50,244 nucleotides of DNA from Candidatus Gastranaerophilales bacterium (GCA_944327225.1 CALVGZ010000017.1:1-50244), one strand, 5' to 3'. Positions 8,752-17,059 are shown, counted from the stretch's first letter. A program made the numbers and translations. Notes: generated from the letters alone by a model not told the origin.

Positions 8752-8985
8752 TTATGCTTGAGCTTTTGCAATAGCTATTGCAAGAGCAATTTCAGAATCA
8801 TCTGAAGTATTTTTTGATTTTGTTTTAATTTCTTCAACTGCAACAGGACAAAGTTTGTTAATAAAACAAACGCACTTTGCCATAATTATCATTGCAAAAA
8901 CTAAAATTGTAAGAAATGAAAATACAATTCCCATTCCAACAAGCATTGTTATGCTTCCTTCAGTCCACAATTCAGGGTTTAACAT
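8752..8985 (-). CDS. oadG: Decarboxylase gamma subunit
   Basis: 77 residues: one membrane helix (about 12-37), then a polar tail ending DDSEIALAIAIAKAQA, the OadG signature. It holds the alpha and beta subunits together at the inner membrane. The ribosome site AAAAGGAG lies 7 bases before the ATG. Its first bases overlap the end of birA by 7, so the two are translationally coupled. It is a clear paralogue of the gene at 1201-1452; the tails align almost residue for residue. Confidence 0.88.
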   Translation of the reverse strand: MLNPELWTEGSITMLVGMGIVFSFLTILVFAMIIMAKCVCFINKLCPVAVEEIKTKSKNTSDDSEIALAIAIAKAQA

Positions 8986-9545
8986 AGTATTTCTCCTTTT
9001 ATTCCGTTATTTAAAAAATTTTCATATCCTTCTTTAAAATTATTTAAAAATAAATTTAAAAAATTTTCTTTATCGACTGTTTTTCCGGTTTCTTCAAAAA
9101 TTGAAGTTGCGGGCTGATCAATTTTAATAAGTTCGTTTTTTTCAAGATTTAAATTAATTCCAAAACCAACCACAACACCTTTAAAAACTTGTCCGAAAAA
9201 TTCTGATTTTGCAAGTATTCCTGCTATTTTTTTGTTGTTAACTAAAATATCATTTGGGTATTTAAAAGTTGGTTTGAGATTGTAATTTTCAAGTGTTTTA
9301 GCTCCGATTAGAGCTGTATATCTTGTAAGTTCATTCAGATGAGTTATGTTTTTTGGTTTTAAAATCAAGGAAGCATATATGTTTCCGCCGTTTTTATTTG
9401 ATGAATACCACGTGCGTTCAAATTGTCCTTGTCCTTTTGTTTGAAGGTTGCAAGATACTACACTAAAATCGTCCAATTCCTCTAAATGTTGACGAGCATA
9501 TTCATTAGTTGAATTTAACTCATCAAAGTGAATAATACTGTGCAT
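8979..9545 (-). CDS. birA: Biotin-protein ligase (no DNA-binding domain)
   Basis: 188 residues from ATG 9545; an upstream ATG at 9584 would add 13 residues that do not match the family. Motifs in order: STNEYA, the biotinyl-AMP loop QTKGQGQFERTW (canonical GRGRxGR), KYPNDILVNNKKIAGIL and GVVVGFGINLN. It lacks the N-terminal helix-turn-helix of bifunctional BirA, so it is an enzyme only. It activates biotin with ATP and attaches it to a lysine, here evidently that of the OadA biotinyl domain encoded just downstream. It starts 43 bases after ldcA. Confidence 0.92.
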   Translation of the reverse strand: MHSIIHFDELNSTNEYARQHLEELDDFSVVSCNLQTKGQGQFERTWYSSNKNGGNIYASLILKPKNITHLNELTRYTALIGAKTLENYNLKPTFKYPNDILVNNKKIAGILAKSEFFGQVFKGVVVGFGINLNLEKNELIKIDQPATSIFEETGKTVDKENFLNLFLNNFKEGYENFLNNGIKGEILC

Positions 9546-9588
9546 AGCTAAATCATAACAAAAACAAAATTTCAAAACAAACAAAATA

Positions 9589-10392
9589 TTAGATTTGAAT
9601 TTCTTTTCCGAAAGGAATTATTATATTATTTTTTTTATGAGTTATGTCTTTGCTATAAAATGTTGGAATATTAAATATTTTTGAATATTCTTCAAAAACA
9701 GGAATAATTATGTTTTCTTCCAAATAAAAATCACCAAATATAATTCCTTTTATTTTTTCTTTTAGTTTTTTATTGCGATATATTTCATATAGCATTTTAT
9801 CAATTTTATATAATGGTTCGTTTAAATCTTCTAAAAACAGTATTATATCTTTATTTGGAAGATAATTTCCGTTAGAAAAAGTTGAGACAATGCTGGATAA
9901 ATTTCCGCCCCAGAGAGTCCCTTTGCAGGTTCCGTCTTTTATTGTTTTTAAATTCAATTCAAAGGAATTTTTTTTAATAATTTCTAAGTTTTTTTCTAGG
10001 TTTTCAACAAAACCGTTTGAAATCATTAGTGAATGAAAACATTTTACATTAGTTTTTTTGTGCAGTGCGATAAGAAGAATGGTTGCATCTGAGCTTCCTA
10101 AATAAATTTTGTTTTTAATTAAATTATAGTTAATTTTATCCACTATTCTTATTGCCCCATAACCGCCTCTAATTGAAATAACCATATCAACTTCATCATC
10201 TAAAAAGGCTTGTTCAAAGTATTTTACACGGTTTTCATCGGTATCTGACAAATATTTGTATGATAAATTTTCATTATAAAATTTTTTAATTTTAAAATAC
10301 TTTTCAAGAATTGAAATTTTTTTATTGATTTCATCAAAATTTTTAATATTGCCTGAGGGTGCAACAAGTCCTATGGTTTTAATTTTTCGCAT
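9589..10392 (-). CDS. ldcA: LD-carboxypeptidase, peptidase family S66
   Basis: 267 residues from ATG 10392 (MRKIKTIGLVAPSG matches the family start); an ATG five codons upstream at 10407 is also possible and neither has a clear ribosome site. Signatures: VAPSG, SIRGGYGAIR, YLGSSDATILL with the nucleophilic Ser, LFLEDLNEPLYKID with the catalytic Glu, and a C-terminal His in ITHKKNNIIIPFG. No signal peptide, so it is cytoplasmic. It trims the terminal D-Ala from recycled murein tetrapeptides. It heads the birA-oad operon, an association I cannot explain functionally. Confidence 0.88.
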   Translation of the reverse strand: MRKIKTIGLVAPSGNIKNFDEINKKISILEKYFKIKKFYNENLSYKYLSDTDENRVKYFEQAFLDDEVDMVISIRGGYGAIRIVDKINYNLIKNKIYLGSSDATILLIALHKKTNVKCFHSLMISNGFVENLEKNLEIIKKNSFELNLKTIKDGTCKGTLWGGNLSSIVSTFSNGNYLPNKDIILFLEDLNEPLYKIDKMLYEIYRNKKLKEKIKGIIFGDFYLEENIIIPVFEEYSKIFNIPTFYSKDITHKKNNIIIPFGKEIQI

Positions 10393-10429
10393 AAATTCAT
10401 TATACATTTATTTTAAAAAATTAAAACTT

Positions 10430-10948
10430 TTAATCATAAATTATGGTAACACCTGTTTTTCCTGTTGCCCCGCCTATATCTTTATGATATTCACCGTTTG
10501 TGTAGTACATTTCATCGCCCATGGGGTTTGAAAAAAGTTCCTGATTACAATTTATGGATTTTGGACTTTGTTTAATATTTGAATTATAGGGGCTTATTCC
10601 CATTTGTTTATATACATCCTGATTAATGGGTACGGAATATCCAGTTAAAGCTCCACCATTATTGTTTCTGTTAAACCAGCTTAAATAGTTGCTAAGACGA
10701 CTTCTTCTTAATCTATCCATTTGTCTTAAACGGTGTAGTCTTTGAAGTCTTTGTATGTTATTTGAATTTAGTCTTTGATATTGATACGGGCTGTAATATG
10801 TTCCGTAGGGATTATAGGTTGGTCTGTATATTGTTCTTCTTGGTGTAATTCCATAAGAAGAAGGCTGTTGCAAGTAGATTTTTTCATAGGCAACTGCAAA
10901 AGAATCTAAAAATAATAATAAACTCATAATAATTAAAATATTTTTCAT
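10430..10948 (-). CDS. Exported Tyr/Arg/Asn-rich protein of unknown function
   Basis: 172 residues. The signal peptide ends near SFAVA-Y (residue 20). The mature N-terminus is Tyr/Pro-rich (residues 28-57). It is followed by a very basic, Leu/Arg-patterned stretch (residues 60-90) that could bind acidic polymers or form a helix, and then a polar tail. I do not recognise the family. It lies upstream of ldcA on the same strand, 37 bases away, so it could lead the operon. The start is chosen from the signal peptide; there is no clear ribosome site. Confidence 0.65.
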   Translation of the reverse strand: MKNILIIMSLLLFLDSFAVAYEKIYLQQPSSYGITPRRTIYRPTYNPYGTYYSPYQYQRLNSNNIQRLQRLHRLRQMDRLRRSRLSNYLSWFNRNNNGGALTGYSVPINQDVYKQMGISPYNSNIKQSPKSINCNQELFSNPMGDEMYYTNGEYHKDIGGATGKTGVTIIYD

Positions 10949-11062
10949 AACTAAAAGTTATTTTAAAAATTCAATATCTTCATCAGCTAATAAGGCAATA
11001 CATAAAGAGCTAATTATATTATTAAATTTTGTAACAAAAGTTTTTTAAAAAGGTTTAAATTT

Positions 11063-11090
11063 TAAAGTTTTGAATTGATTTTGTCGATAT
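11063..11090 (+). promoter_or_regulatory. Sigma28 (FliA/SigD)-like promoter
   Basis: TAAAGTTT at 11063-11070 equals the flagellar sigma -35 consensus. GTCGATAT at 11083-11090 is close to the -10 (GCCGATAA in E. coli, CCGATAT in Bacillus). The gap is 12 bases, one more than the usual 11. It lies 35 bases before the 11126 gene. Confidence 0.5.
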
Positions 11091-11125
11091 TTATTGTGTT
11101 AGACAATGAAGTTAAGGAGAATAAT

Positions 11126-11974
11126 ATGGGGCTTTCAGCAAGCCAAGCAAGATTTTTGCAATTAACGGCAAGAAGGAGCAATGTTGAATATCAGGCTCAA
11201 CAGATTAATTTTCAACGTCTTCAATGGTCTGATAAGTTAGCGGCAGTTTCAAGCGAATATCAGGACAAAACTTCCAATCGTAAGATGGTTTATAATTTTA
11301 ATAATGGTGATGGTATAACTCAGGTTGATGTTACCTATCAAAATTATAAAAATTATATGAATCAGCAAATGGAAGGACTTACAACCGCACAGGATAAGTT
11401 TTTTCTCGTTTCTTCGACCGGAAATAAAATTATAGTTGCAAGCGAAGAAGAACGAGACGCAATGATTGAAAGATACACGACTTATACTCCTTATTCTGTT
11501 TCATCGGAAGGAGAAAATGGCGTTGAAAATTCTGAAAATCAAGAAATTGTTATTCAAGAAGATGAAGAAGGAAACAGTCAACAAATGCTTGTTCAAAGAG
11601 AATTCAATGTAAACGATTTTATGATTGTTGACGATCTTGATGATGTTGATAATTTTCAAAATGCAATTCAAAACGGGATTTATTTCTTTGCAAAACGTGA
11701 GTTAAATACTGAAACGAATATGTTTGAATTTAAAACAGAGTCTTGGGATACAATAGGCGGTGGTGCCATAGGTGAAGTTTATGATACAACTGATGACGCT
11801 GAAGCAGAGGCTGAATATAAAGCTATGTCAGATAAAATTCAAAATATAGATAAAAAATTAGAACTTCAGTTAAATAAACTTGAAACTGAAAGAAATGCCA
11901 TTCAAACAGAAATTGAAAGTATTTCAAAGGTAATTGATGACAATATTGAATCGTCATTTAAAACATTTAGCTAA
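11126..11974 (+). CDS. GLSASQAR-motif protein with C-terminal coiled coil, possibly flagellum-linked
   Basis: 282 residues from ATG 11126, chosen for the AAGGAG 6 bases upstream; the frame is open 17 codons further. The N-terminus MGLSASQARFLQLTARRSNVEYQ is a polar, amphipathic start without a signal peptide. I recall similar starts in unnamed proteins of gut Vampirovibrionia, but cannot check this here. The middle is acidic (Glu/Asp-rich around residues 130-190). Residues 230-275 form a strong coiled coil. The promoter upstream is sigma28-like, which together with the signal-less N-terminus makes export through the flagellar type III apparatus plausible. This is inference, not proof. Confidence 0.65.
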   Translation: MGLSASQARFLQLTARRSNVEYQAQQINFQRLQWSDKLAAVSSEYQDKTSNRKMVYNFNNGDGITQVDVTYQNYKNYMNQQMEGLTTAQDKFFLVSSTGNKIIVASEEERDAMIERYTTYTPYSVSSEGENGVENSENQEIVIQEDEEGNSQQMLVQREFNVNDFMIVDDLDDVDNFQNAIQNGIYFFAKRELNTETNMFEFKTESWDTIGGGAIGEVYDTTDDAEAEAEYKAMSDKIQNIDKKLELQLNKLETERNAIQTEIESISKVIDDNIESSFKTFS

Positions 11975-11998
11975 ATTGTCAAACATTATAAACACAGA

Positions 11999-12030
11999 AA
12001 AAACGAGTTAATTATTTAACTCGTTTTTTC
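11999..12030. terminator. Bidirectional terminator between convergent genes
   Basis: A 14-bp perfect stem (arms 11999-12012 and 12017-12030, loop TTAT) has A6 on the left and T6 on the right. It is shared by the 11126 gene and the gene at 12056. Confidence 0.92.
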
Positions 12031-12055
12031 TTCCTATTCTTTCTATTATTTAATT

Positions 12056-12394
12056 TTATGCATAATAAAGTGTTCTTTTGGTTTCATTATCATCTTGTGG
12101 CATAAGTTCACCGGTTCCGTTATTTTCTGGAACTCTAAAGCCTTCAAAACCTGCTTTTTCGCCAGTTTTTTGTGGTTTTGAAATAAACGGATTACTTTGA
12201 ACTTTGTAATTACCATTTAAATATGCTTGTGCAAGCTCATAGTCTTCTGTTGTAGGTTTATAACCTTGTTCAACAGTTGGAAGTGTGCTTGGAGCACCTT
12301 GGGTATATGCTTGATGATAGCCTTGAACTTGAGGCTGTTTATAATATGAGCTTGCTGTTTGTTGAATAAATGGATTAATTTTATCTATTGCCAT
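12056..12394 (-). CDS. Small Gln/Tyr/Pro-rich protein of unknown function
   Basis: 112 residues, low in hydrophobics, with no signal peptide or membrane helix. The N-terminal half is rich in Gln, Tyr and Pro (YYKQPQVQGYHQAYTQG), so it is probably disordered. It contains ELAQAYLNGNYK as the only likely helix. The family is not recognised. It lies 94 bases after tsaD on the same strand, with a terminator behind it. Confidence 0.6.
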   Translation of the reverse strand: MAIDKINPFIQQTASSYYKQPQVQGYHQAYTQGAPSTLPTVEQGYKPTTEDYELAQAYLNGNYKVQSNPFISKPQKTGEKAGFEGFRVPENNGTGELMPQDDNETKRTLYYA

Positions 12395-12488
12395 ATAAAA
12401 ATGCCTATACTAAATCTATTCATATTTAAAAAGTATTTTTTTAAATAAAAATTGACAAGTGTTTTTATAATTTTACAAAAGTTAATAA

Positions 12489-13463
12489 TTAACCTCTTGA
12501 AAAAACTTCAAGTAAAAAAGAGTCTTTTGTTTTAATTGGATTAAAATATGCAGCACTTGCAACCATAGCTGCGTTATCCGTACAATATTTAAGTTCAGGT
12601 GCGTTTGTTTTATAACCTTGTTTTTTAAGTTCTTCTAAACGAAATCTTAATTCTGAATTTGCAGCAACTCCTCCTGCAAGTGCGATTGTTTTACAATTTA
12701 ATTTGTCTGCAAAATGCTTTGTTTTTTTAATTAACGTATCTGCTATTCTGTATTGGAAACTTGCTGCTATATCTTCTTTTGGTAGATTTTCCGTATTAAA
12801 TTTTTTAACTTCTCTTAGGACAGCTGTTTTTAAGCCTGAAAAAGAAAATTCATCTTCTTTAACTTTTGCTTCGGGAAAATTAAATGCGTTTTTATTGCCA
12901 CTATGAGCCATTTTATCCAATAATATTCCTCCGGGGTATGGAATGGAACATAATCTTGCAACTTTGTCATATACTTCTCCAACCGCATCATCGATTGTTT
13001 GAGCTAAAATTTCTTGTTTATCATAATCTTTAACATAGATAATTTGACTGTGTCCGCCTGAGACTAGAAGACATATAAATGGTGGTTTTAAATCAGAATT
13101 TATAAAATTTGCACAAACATGAGCGTTTAGATGATTAACACCTATATATGGTTTGTTGTGAACCAAAGCCAGTGTTTTAGCAGCGTTTAAACCTACAAGT
13201 AAACATCCTACAAGCCCCGGACCTACGGTTGAGGCGAAGGCGTTAATTTTATCAGGTGTTATGTTTGCTTTTTCATAGGTTTCTTTTATAACTATGTTTA
13301 TTGAATTTAAATGTTCACGGGCTGCAACCTCGGGTACCACCCCGCCAAATTTTTCGTGAGTCTTTATTTGACTTGATACGACATTTGAGAGAACTTCGCG
13401 TCCATCTTTTACTATTGCTACAGCTGTTTCATCGCAACTTGTTTCTATTGCAAAAATTATCAA
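12489..13463 (-). CDS. tsaD: tRNA N6-adenosine threonylcarbamoyltransferase
   Basis: 324 residues, full length for the family. ETSCDETAVAIV at residue 7 is the ASKHA nucleotide site. VNHLNAHV supplies the two metal-binding His (the middle residues differ from the E. coli form, as they do in Bacillus). LLVSGGHSQ, DDAVGEVYDKVAR, PYPGG, FSFSGLKTAV and LAGGVAANS follow in family order. It acts with TsaB and TsaE to make t6A37 on tRNAs reading ANN codons. Those partners are not in the window. Confidence 0.95.
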   Translation of the reverse strand: MIIFAIETSCDETAVAIVKDGREVLSNVVSSQIKTHEKFGGVVPEVAAREHLNSINIVIKETYEKANITPDKINAFASTVGPGLVGCLLVGLNAAKTLALVHNKPYIGVNHLNAHVCANFINSDLKPPFICLLVSGGHSQIIYVKDYDKQEILAQTIDDAVGEVYDKVARLCSIPYPGGILLDKMAHSGNKNAFNFPEAKVKEDEFSFSGLKTAVLREVKKFNTENLPKEDIAASFQYRIADTLIKKTKHFADKLNCKTIALAGGVAANSELRFRLEELKKQGYKTNAPELKYCTDNAAMVASAAYFNPIKTKDSFLLEVFSRG

Positions 13464-13510
13464 TTAAATCTCTTTTCTAAGTTTTTTGTTGTAGTTTATT
13501 TGCATTTTGT

Positions 13511-13516
13511 TATAAT
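13511..13516 (+). promoter_or_regulatory. Perfect -10 box placed for a leaderless transcript
   Basis: TATAAT ends 6 bases before the ATG at 13523. A possible -35 (TTGTAG, 13489-13494) is 16 bases upstream. No ribosome site fits in between, so transcription would start at about the A of the start codon. Confidence 0.5.
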
Positions 13517-13522
13517 AATAGC

Positions 13523-14374
13523 ATGAAAAATAAACTGTTAATTTCATCTTTAATTTTTTTATCTTTAGCTTCGATGGTTTTTGCTAATGATATAGAGGAA
13601 GCTACAGGTTTATATAATGAAGCTATAGATTTATATAAACAAGATGAGATTGAGCGTTCTATTGAACTTTTTAATCAAGCAATTGAAATTAAGCCTGATT
13701 TTTATGAAGCTTATTATAATTTATCTCAAATATTGATGTCTTTAGATAAAGACGAGGAAGCATATAAGGCGTTAGAAAAACTTGTTAAATTAAAACCAGA
13801 TGACTATGAAAGTCTTTATAATATTGGTAAAATTCAACATAAGAGAGGTTATTTATTAAGTGCTCATGAATACTTATCAAAAATTCCTCAAAATGCTCCA
13901 CAATATGAATCAGCTAAATTGTTAATTTCGAAAATTGAAAAAAGACAAGCCGAGCTTAATTTAGAAACAAAAATTAAAGAACATAAGGTAATAGTTGATA
14001 CTTTGGGAAAAGTAAAAGGAGTTGAATTAGCGGAAATATCTGCTCCATCCGGAGTTGCAACAGACGGCAGGGGAAATATTTATGTTGCAAGCTTTTCAGA
14101 AAATATAATTTATAAAATTTCTGTTTTCGGTCAAAAAAAAGTTTTTTCAAAGTCTGCTTTAATAAAAGGTCCTGTTGGAATTGCGGTTGATAAAAATGAT
14201 AATATCTATATTGCAAATTATTTGGCTAATAATATTGTAAGAATTACCCCGAATTGGCAGGCTTCGATTTTTGCGGATATCGAAAAACCATATTGTATGT
14301 TTTATGATTCCGAGCATAACAGAATTTATGTAACGGAACAAAATACAAATAAGCTTTATAAGTTTGATATTTAA
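13523..14374 (+). CDS. Exported TPR plus NHL/beta-propeller protein
   Basis: 283 residues. The signal peptide ends VFA-N near residue 22. Three TPR-like units follow (residues 26-130; ALEKLVKLKPDDYESLYNIGKI is the clearest). A charged helical linker leads to NHL/SMP-30-type propeller blades (PSGVATDGRGNIYVASF, PVGIAVDKNDNIYIANY, NRIYVTEQNTNKLYKF; residues 178-283). Three or four blades are too few for a closed propeller, so it may pair with a partner. It probably acts as a periplasmic or envelope scaffold. There is no ribosome site. Confidence 0.75.
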   Translation: MKNKLLISSLIFLSLASMVFANDIEEATGLYNEAIDLYKQDEIERSIELFNQAIEIKPDFYEAYYNLSQILMSLDKDEEAYKALEKLVKLKPDDYESLYNIGKIQHKRGYLLSAHEYLSKIPQNAPQYESAKLLISKIEKRQAELNLETKIKEHKVIVDTLGKVKGVELAEISAPSGVATDGRGNIYVASFSENIIYKISVFGQKKVFSKSALIKGPVGIAVDKNDNIYIANYLANNIVRITPNWQASIFADIEKPYCMFYDSEHNRIYVTEQNTNKLYKFDI

Positions 14375-14377
14375 TTT

Positions 14378-14713
14378 TTATTTCCAATAAACCTTAAAAT
14401 TTTCAATTTCGTTAAGTGTTTTATTATAATCACCCTTAAAACAAATACATCTGTCGTCAATATAAAGATAAGAAGGCAATTTTACGTTGGTTATGTCTTT
14501 AAAAAATTTATCTAAATCATTTTTTATCAACCATTTAGCTGCAAGCATTAAGTTTCTGGTTGTAAAAAGATACAATTCAGCTTGTTTTGATAATTTTTCT
14601 ATAAATTCATAAGCTCCAATTTTAATTTCAGGAATATAATTTTCATTGAATTTATCTTTTCCATATTCATTCAAAACGCCATCTAAATCTATAAGTATTT
14701 TTTTGGTGAACAT
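14378..14713 (-). CDS. Small HAD-superfamily phosphatase-like protein
   Basis: 111 residues from the ATG at 14713, which has AAAGG upstream; the frame is open 33 codons further through the operator region and into the divergent gene. HAD motifs: IDLDGVLN (motif I, both Asp), FTTRN (motif II Thr), a Lys in AAKWLIKN, and YIDDR (motif III). The short cap-less form resembles nucleotidase-like or phage-encoded HADs. Substrate is unknown. It is divergent from an XRE regulator, with paired palindromes between them. It ends 3 bases from the convergent TPR/NHL gene. Confidence 0.75.
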   Translation of the reverse strand: MFTKKILIDLDGVLNEYGKDKFNENYIPEIKIGAYEFIEKLSKQAELYLFTTRNLMLAAKWLIKNDLDKFFKDITNVKLPSYLYIDDRCICFKGDYNKTLNEIENFKVYWK

Positions 14714-14732
14714 AAGATTAACCTTTCTATTT

Positions 14733-14746
14733 TTGCACGCATGCAA
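14733..14746. promoter_or_regulatory. Putative operator 1 for the XRE regulator
   Basis: TTGCA-CGCA-TGCAA, an inverted repeat with 5-bp arms, flanked by extra T and A runs that lengthen the arms. It lies just upstream of the HAD gene start. Confidence 0.55.
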
Positions 14747-14772
14747 AAAATAATTAAATAATAGCATTAAAA

Positions 14773-14786
14773 TTGCATATATGCAA
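14773..14786. promoter_or_regulatory. Putative operator 2 for the XRE regulator
   Basis: TTGCATATATGCAA is a perfect 14-base palindrome, with the same TTGCA-N4-TGCAA pattern as operator 1 and centred 40 bp from it (about four helical turns). It covers the XRE start codon and touches a TAAAAT box at 14768-14773, so binding would block that gene. Confidence 0.6.
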
Positions 14787-14993
14787 AGCAATGAATTACA
14801 AAAACTAGGCAATCATATAAAGAAACTTCGAAAAGAAAGAAAACTAACAATTAGCGCTTTATGCTATAAAAATGGGCTTGAACCTTCTACAATAAGCAGA
14901 ATAGAAAAAGGTCAAATAGAACCTAAATATCTTACATTAATGAATATTGCCAAAGCCTTTGATTTGTCACTAGCTGAATTTTTAAATTTTTAA
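14781..14993 (+). CDS. XRE-family helix-turn-helix regulator
   Basis: 70 residues, essentially only the DNA-binding domain: HIKKLRKERKLTISALCYKNGLEPSTISRIEKGQIEPKYLTLMNIAKAFDL is a classic XRE/Cro five-helix unit with the SRIEKG recognition turn. The start codon lies inside a perfect palindrome and there is no ribosome site. A TAAAAT box ends 7 bases upstream, so the message may be leaderless. It likely represses itself and perhaps the divergent HAD gene. The organisation recalls a toxin-antitoxin or phage-type switch, but no toxin is evident. Confidence 0.85.
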   Translation: MQSNELQKLGNHIKKLRKERKLTISALCYKNGLEPSTISRIEKGQIEPKYLTLMNIAKAFDLSLAEFLNF

Positions 14994-15050
14994 ATCATCA
15001 CATTTTTTTAATTTAATTATGAAAATATTTTTATTTTGAAATAAAGGTAT

Positions 15051-15091
15051 AAAAAATTGAAACCCTATTTTTTTAAGGGTTTCAATTTTTT
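15051..15091. terminator. Bidirectional terminator
   Basis: A 16-bp perfect stem (15051-15066 with 15076-15091, 9-base loop) starts with A6 and ends with T6. It serves the minus-strand GH57 gene and possibly the XRE gene. Confidence 0.9.
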
Positions 15092-15113
15092 ATAAGATTT
15101 TAATTCAGTGATT

Positions 15114-16883
15114 TTATTTTTTGATTATCTGAGCTGCAATAAATTGTTCTTCGCGATTTTCGTATAAAGGAGCAAGTTTTACTTCTTGTTGAGGCATTGT
15201 TCCTTCTTCAATCGGAAGATATACTCTATAATCTATATCAGGGAAACAATTATCTATTGATTCTATTGAAGACAATTCTTCTTCAATTATTGCGTTATTG
15301 TCTATCATATCTGCAATTTTTTCAAATCTTTCGACGTGTTCTCTGAATCTGTCTGTTGCATAATCTTTAGCTTGCCATGTTGTAATTAAGAATGGCCAAT
15401 CCGAACTTTGTAAAAGTAGATTTTCTCTTGCAAGTTGATTTAATGCACGTTTTAAAAGGTTGTTTTCAGGGATTTTTTCATATCTTGAAACGATATCAAT
15501 AATTCTTTTTTCGCAAGAATGAATAATCGGCCACATCCACTCTGTTAAATGGTTTTGCCATACCCAGAAATGTCCGCCTTGTCCCCAACTTGATTCGGGG
15601 ATTTGGATTGCTTCTGTCGGCGGATGAGCTTTCAAATATTCCCCTGCTGTCATCATTTCGACTTCGGGAACGTAATTATTAAGCTTTTTAATTACTTGTT
15701 TAATAAATTCAATTCCTTCAAACCACCAATGTCCGTATAGTTCCGTATCAAAAGAAACCATAACAAGACCTTGTTTTCCGTTGTGAGAATTTTTGTAATC
15801 ATTCAATAGGTGGTAAATTAAATTTGTGTAGTGGTCGGAGTTTGAATTTACCTGATTCATTGCTAATACTGGGTCATAGAGCATCTTATCTCCAAGGTCA
15901 GTAGTAGACGAGGTTATTCTCCAATAGTGCATACCGGAGTTACAGTCTTTTCTGTGAAATTCTCTGTAACATCCGTCTCCGGGGTAACCGTCTGCTGCTG
16001 ACCAAACCTGGAAACCTGCTCTATCGTTTCTACCCATCACGGCAACTTGTGCATCAGGTAACCAATATGCACTGTATGTGTCATATCCGGTTGCCTCTCT
16101 TTTTGGTAATGGTATATACTCAATATTTCCGTAGACTCCTATATTTCTACGGTTTCCGATAGAGTTTCCACCTTCAATCACGTGTGATTCGGTGAAAAAG
16201 TATTCAATGTCGTTATTTTGTAATGTTACTTCAATAGCATGACGCCATTTTTTCTTTCCGTCTTTTCCGATAAATTCATATCCTTGACGGTATGCACATT
16301 CAGGAAGCCAACACCCCTTTGCTTTTTTTCCAAAAAGTCTTTTTGTAGTGTCGGAGCCGACTTTAAATTGTGCATTTAAGTTCGTATCTGTTGCAAGCAA
16401 CGGTGAAAAACCATGGGTTGCACCTGAGGTTGTTATTTCAATACAACCTAAATCTTGGTATTTTTTAAAGCCTGCAATTAAATCCTTATTGAATTTATTA
16501 ATAAATAAATCTTTAATTCTGTTGTACCAATCAAAATAGTATTTTGCCAAATATTTTAAATGTTGGCTGTGTGCAACTTCAGGATCAGGGTATCTTTCGA
16601 GGTCTTCGGATACTGCTTTAATTCTTGAATCCAGATAGTCAATAAATCCTTGTTGTAAGTGTGGATCGTTTAATTGTTCCCCTAAAATCGGAGTAATTCC
16701 GATAGTCAATTTAGCTTTTATTCCTTCGTCATATAATTCAGAAATCATATTCAATAAAGGAACGTAAGTTTCTTCCATACATTCATATAAACATTCTTCG
16801 CCAAAAGGCCACATTCCGGCCATTCTGTAGTATGGAAGGTGCGAATGTAACATAAAGACGAATTGTCCGATTTTTTGCACCAT
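15114..16883 (-). CDS. GH57-family 1,4-alpha-glucan branching enzyme-like protein
   Basis: 589 residues. The N-terminal HSHLPYYR motif is the first GH57 signature. GCWLPECAYRQGYE carries the catalytic nucleophile Glu and SFDTELYGHWWFEG the acid/base Asp. The WGQGGHFWVWQN segment and the C-terminal helical DUF1957-type region (about residues 420-530) match bacterial and archaeal GH57 branching enzymes rather than amylases. It would introduce alpha-1,6 branches into glycogen in the cytoplasm. GGAGG precedes the ATG by about 10 bases. It is monocistronic, with no other glycogen genes nearby. Confidence 0.88.
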   Translation of the reverse strand: MVQKIGQFVFMLHSHLPYYRMAGMWPFGEECLYECMEETYVPLLNMISELYDEGIKAKLTIGITPILGEQLNDPHLQQGFIDYLDSRIKAVSEDLERYPDPEVAHSQHLKYLAKYYFDWYNRIKDLFINKFNKDLIAGFKKYQDLGCIEITTSGATHGFSPLLATDTNLNAQFKVGSDTTKRLFGKKAKGCWLPECAYRQGYEFIGKDGKKKWRHAIEVTLQNNDIEYFFTESHVIEGGNSIGNRRNIGVYGNIEYIPLPKREATGYDTYSAYWLPDAQVAVMGRNDRAGFQVWSAADGYPGDGCYREFHRKDCNSGMHYWRITSSTTDLGDKMLYDPVLAMNQVNSNSDHYTNLIYHLLNDYKNSHNGKQGLVMVSFDTELYGHWWFEGIEFIKQVIKKLNNYVPEVEMMTAGEYLKAHPPTEAIQIPESSWGQGGHFWVWQNHLTEWMWPIIHSCEKRIIDIVSRYEKIPENNLLKRALNQLARENLLLQSSDWPFLITTWQAKDYATDRFREHVERFEKIADMIDNNAIIEEELSSIESIDNCFPDIDYRVYLPIEEGTMPQQEVKLAPLYENREEQFIAAQIIKK

Positions 16884-17059
16884 ATTTTATTTTGCCTCCG
16901 ATTTTTCCTGTTAGTGTTTTTACTATAACATAAATTATAATAAAAAATAATCATTTAGAATTAGTACATTTGTATAAATTTACTAAAGTTAATATAGTTA
17001 ATAAGAATTAATATTAAATTTATAATTGATTATGGTGTTTTTTGGGTAAAATATATTTT

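Noticed and set aside
14378..14993. Toxin-antitoxin pair (HAD + XRE)
   Set aside because: The genes are divergent rather than in one short operon, and the HAD motifs are those of a phosphatase; no known toxin family is visible.
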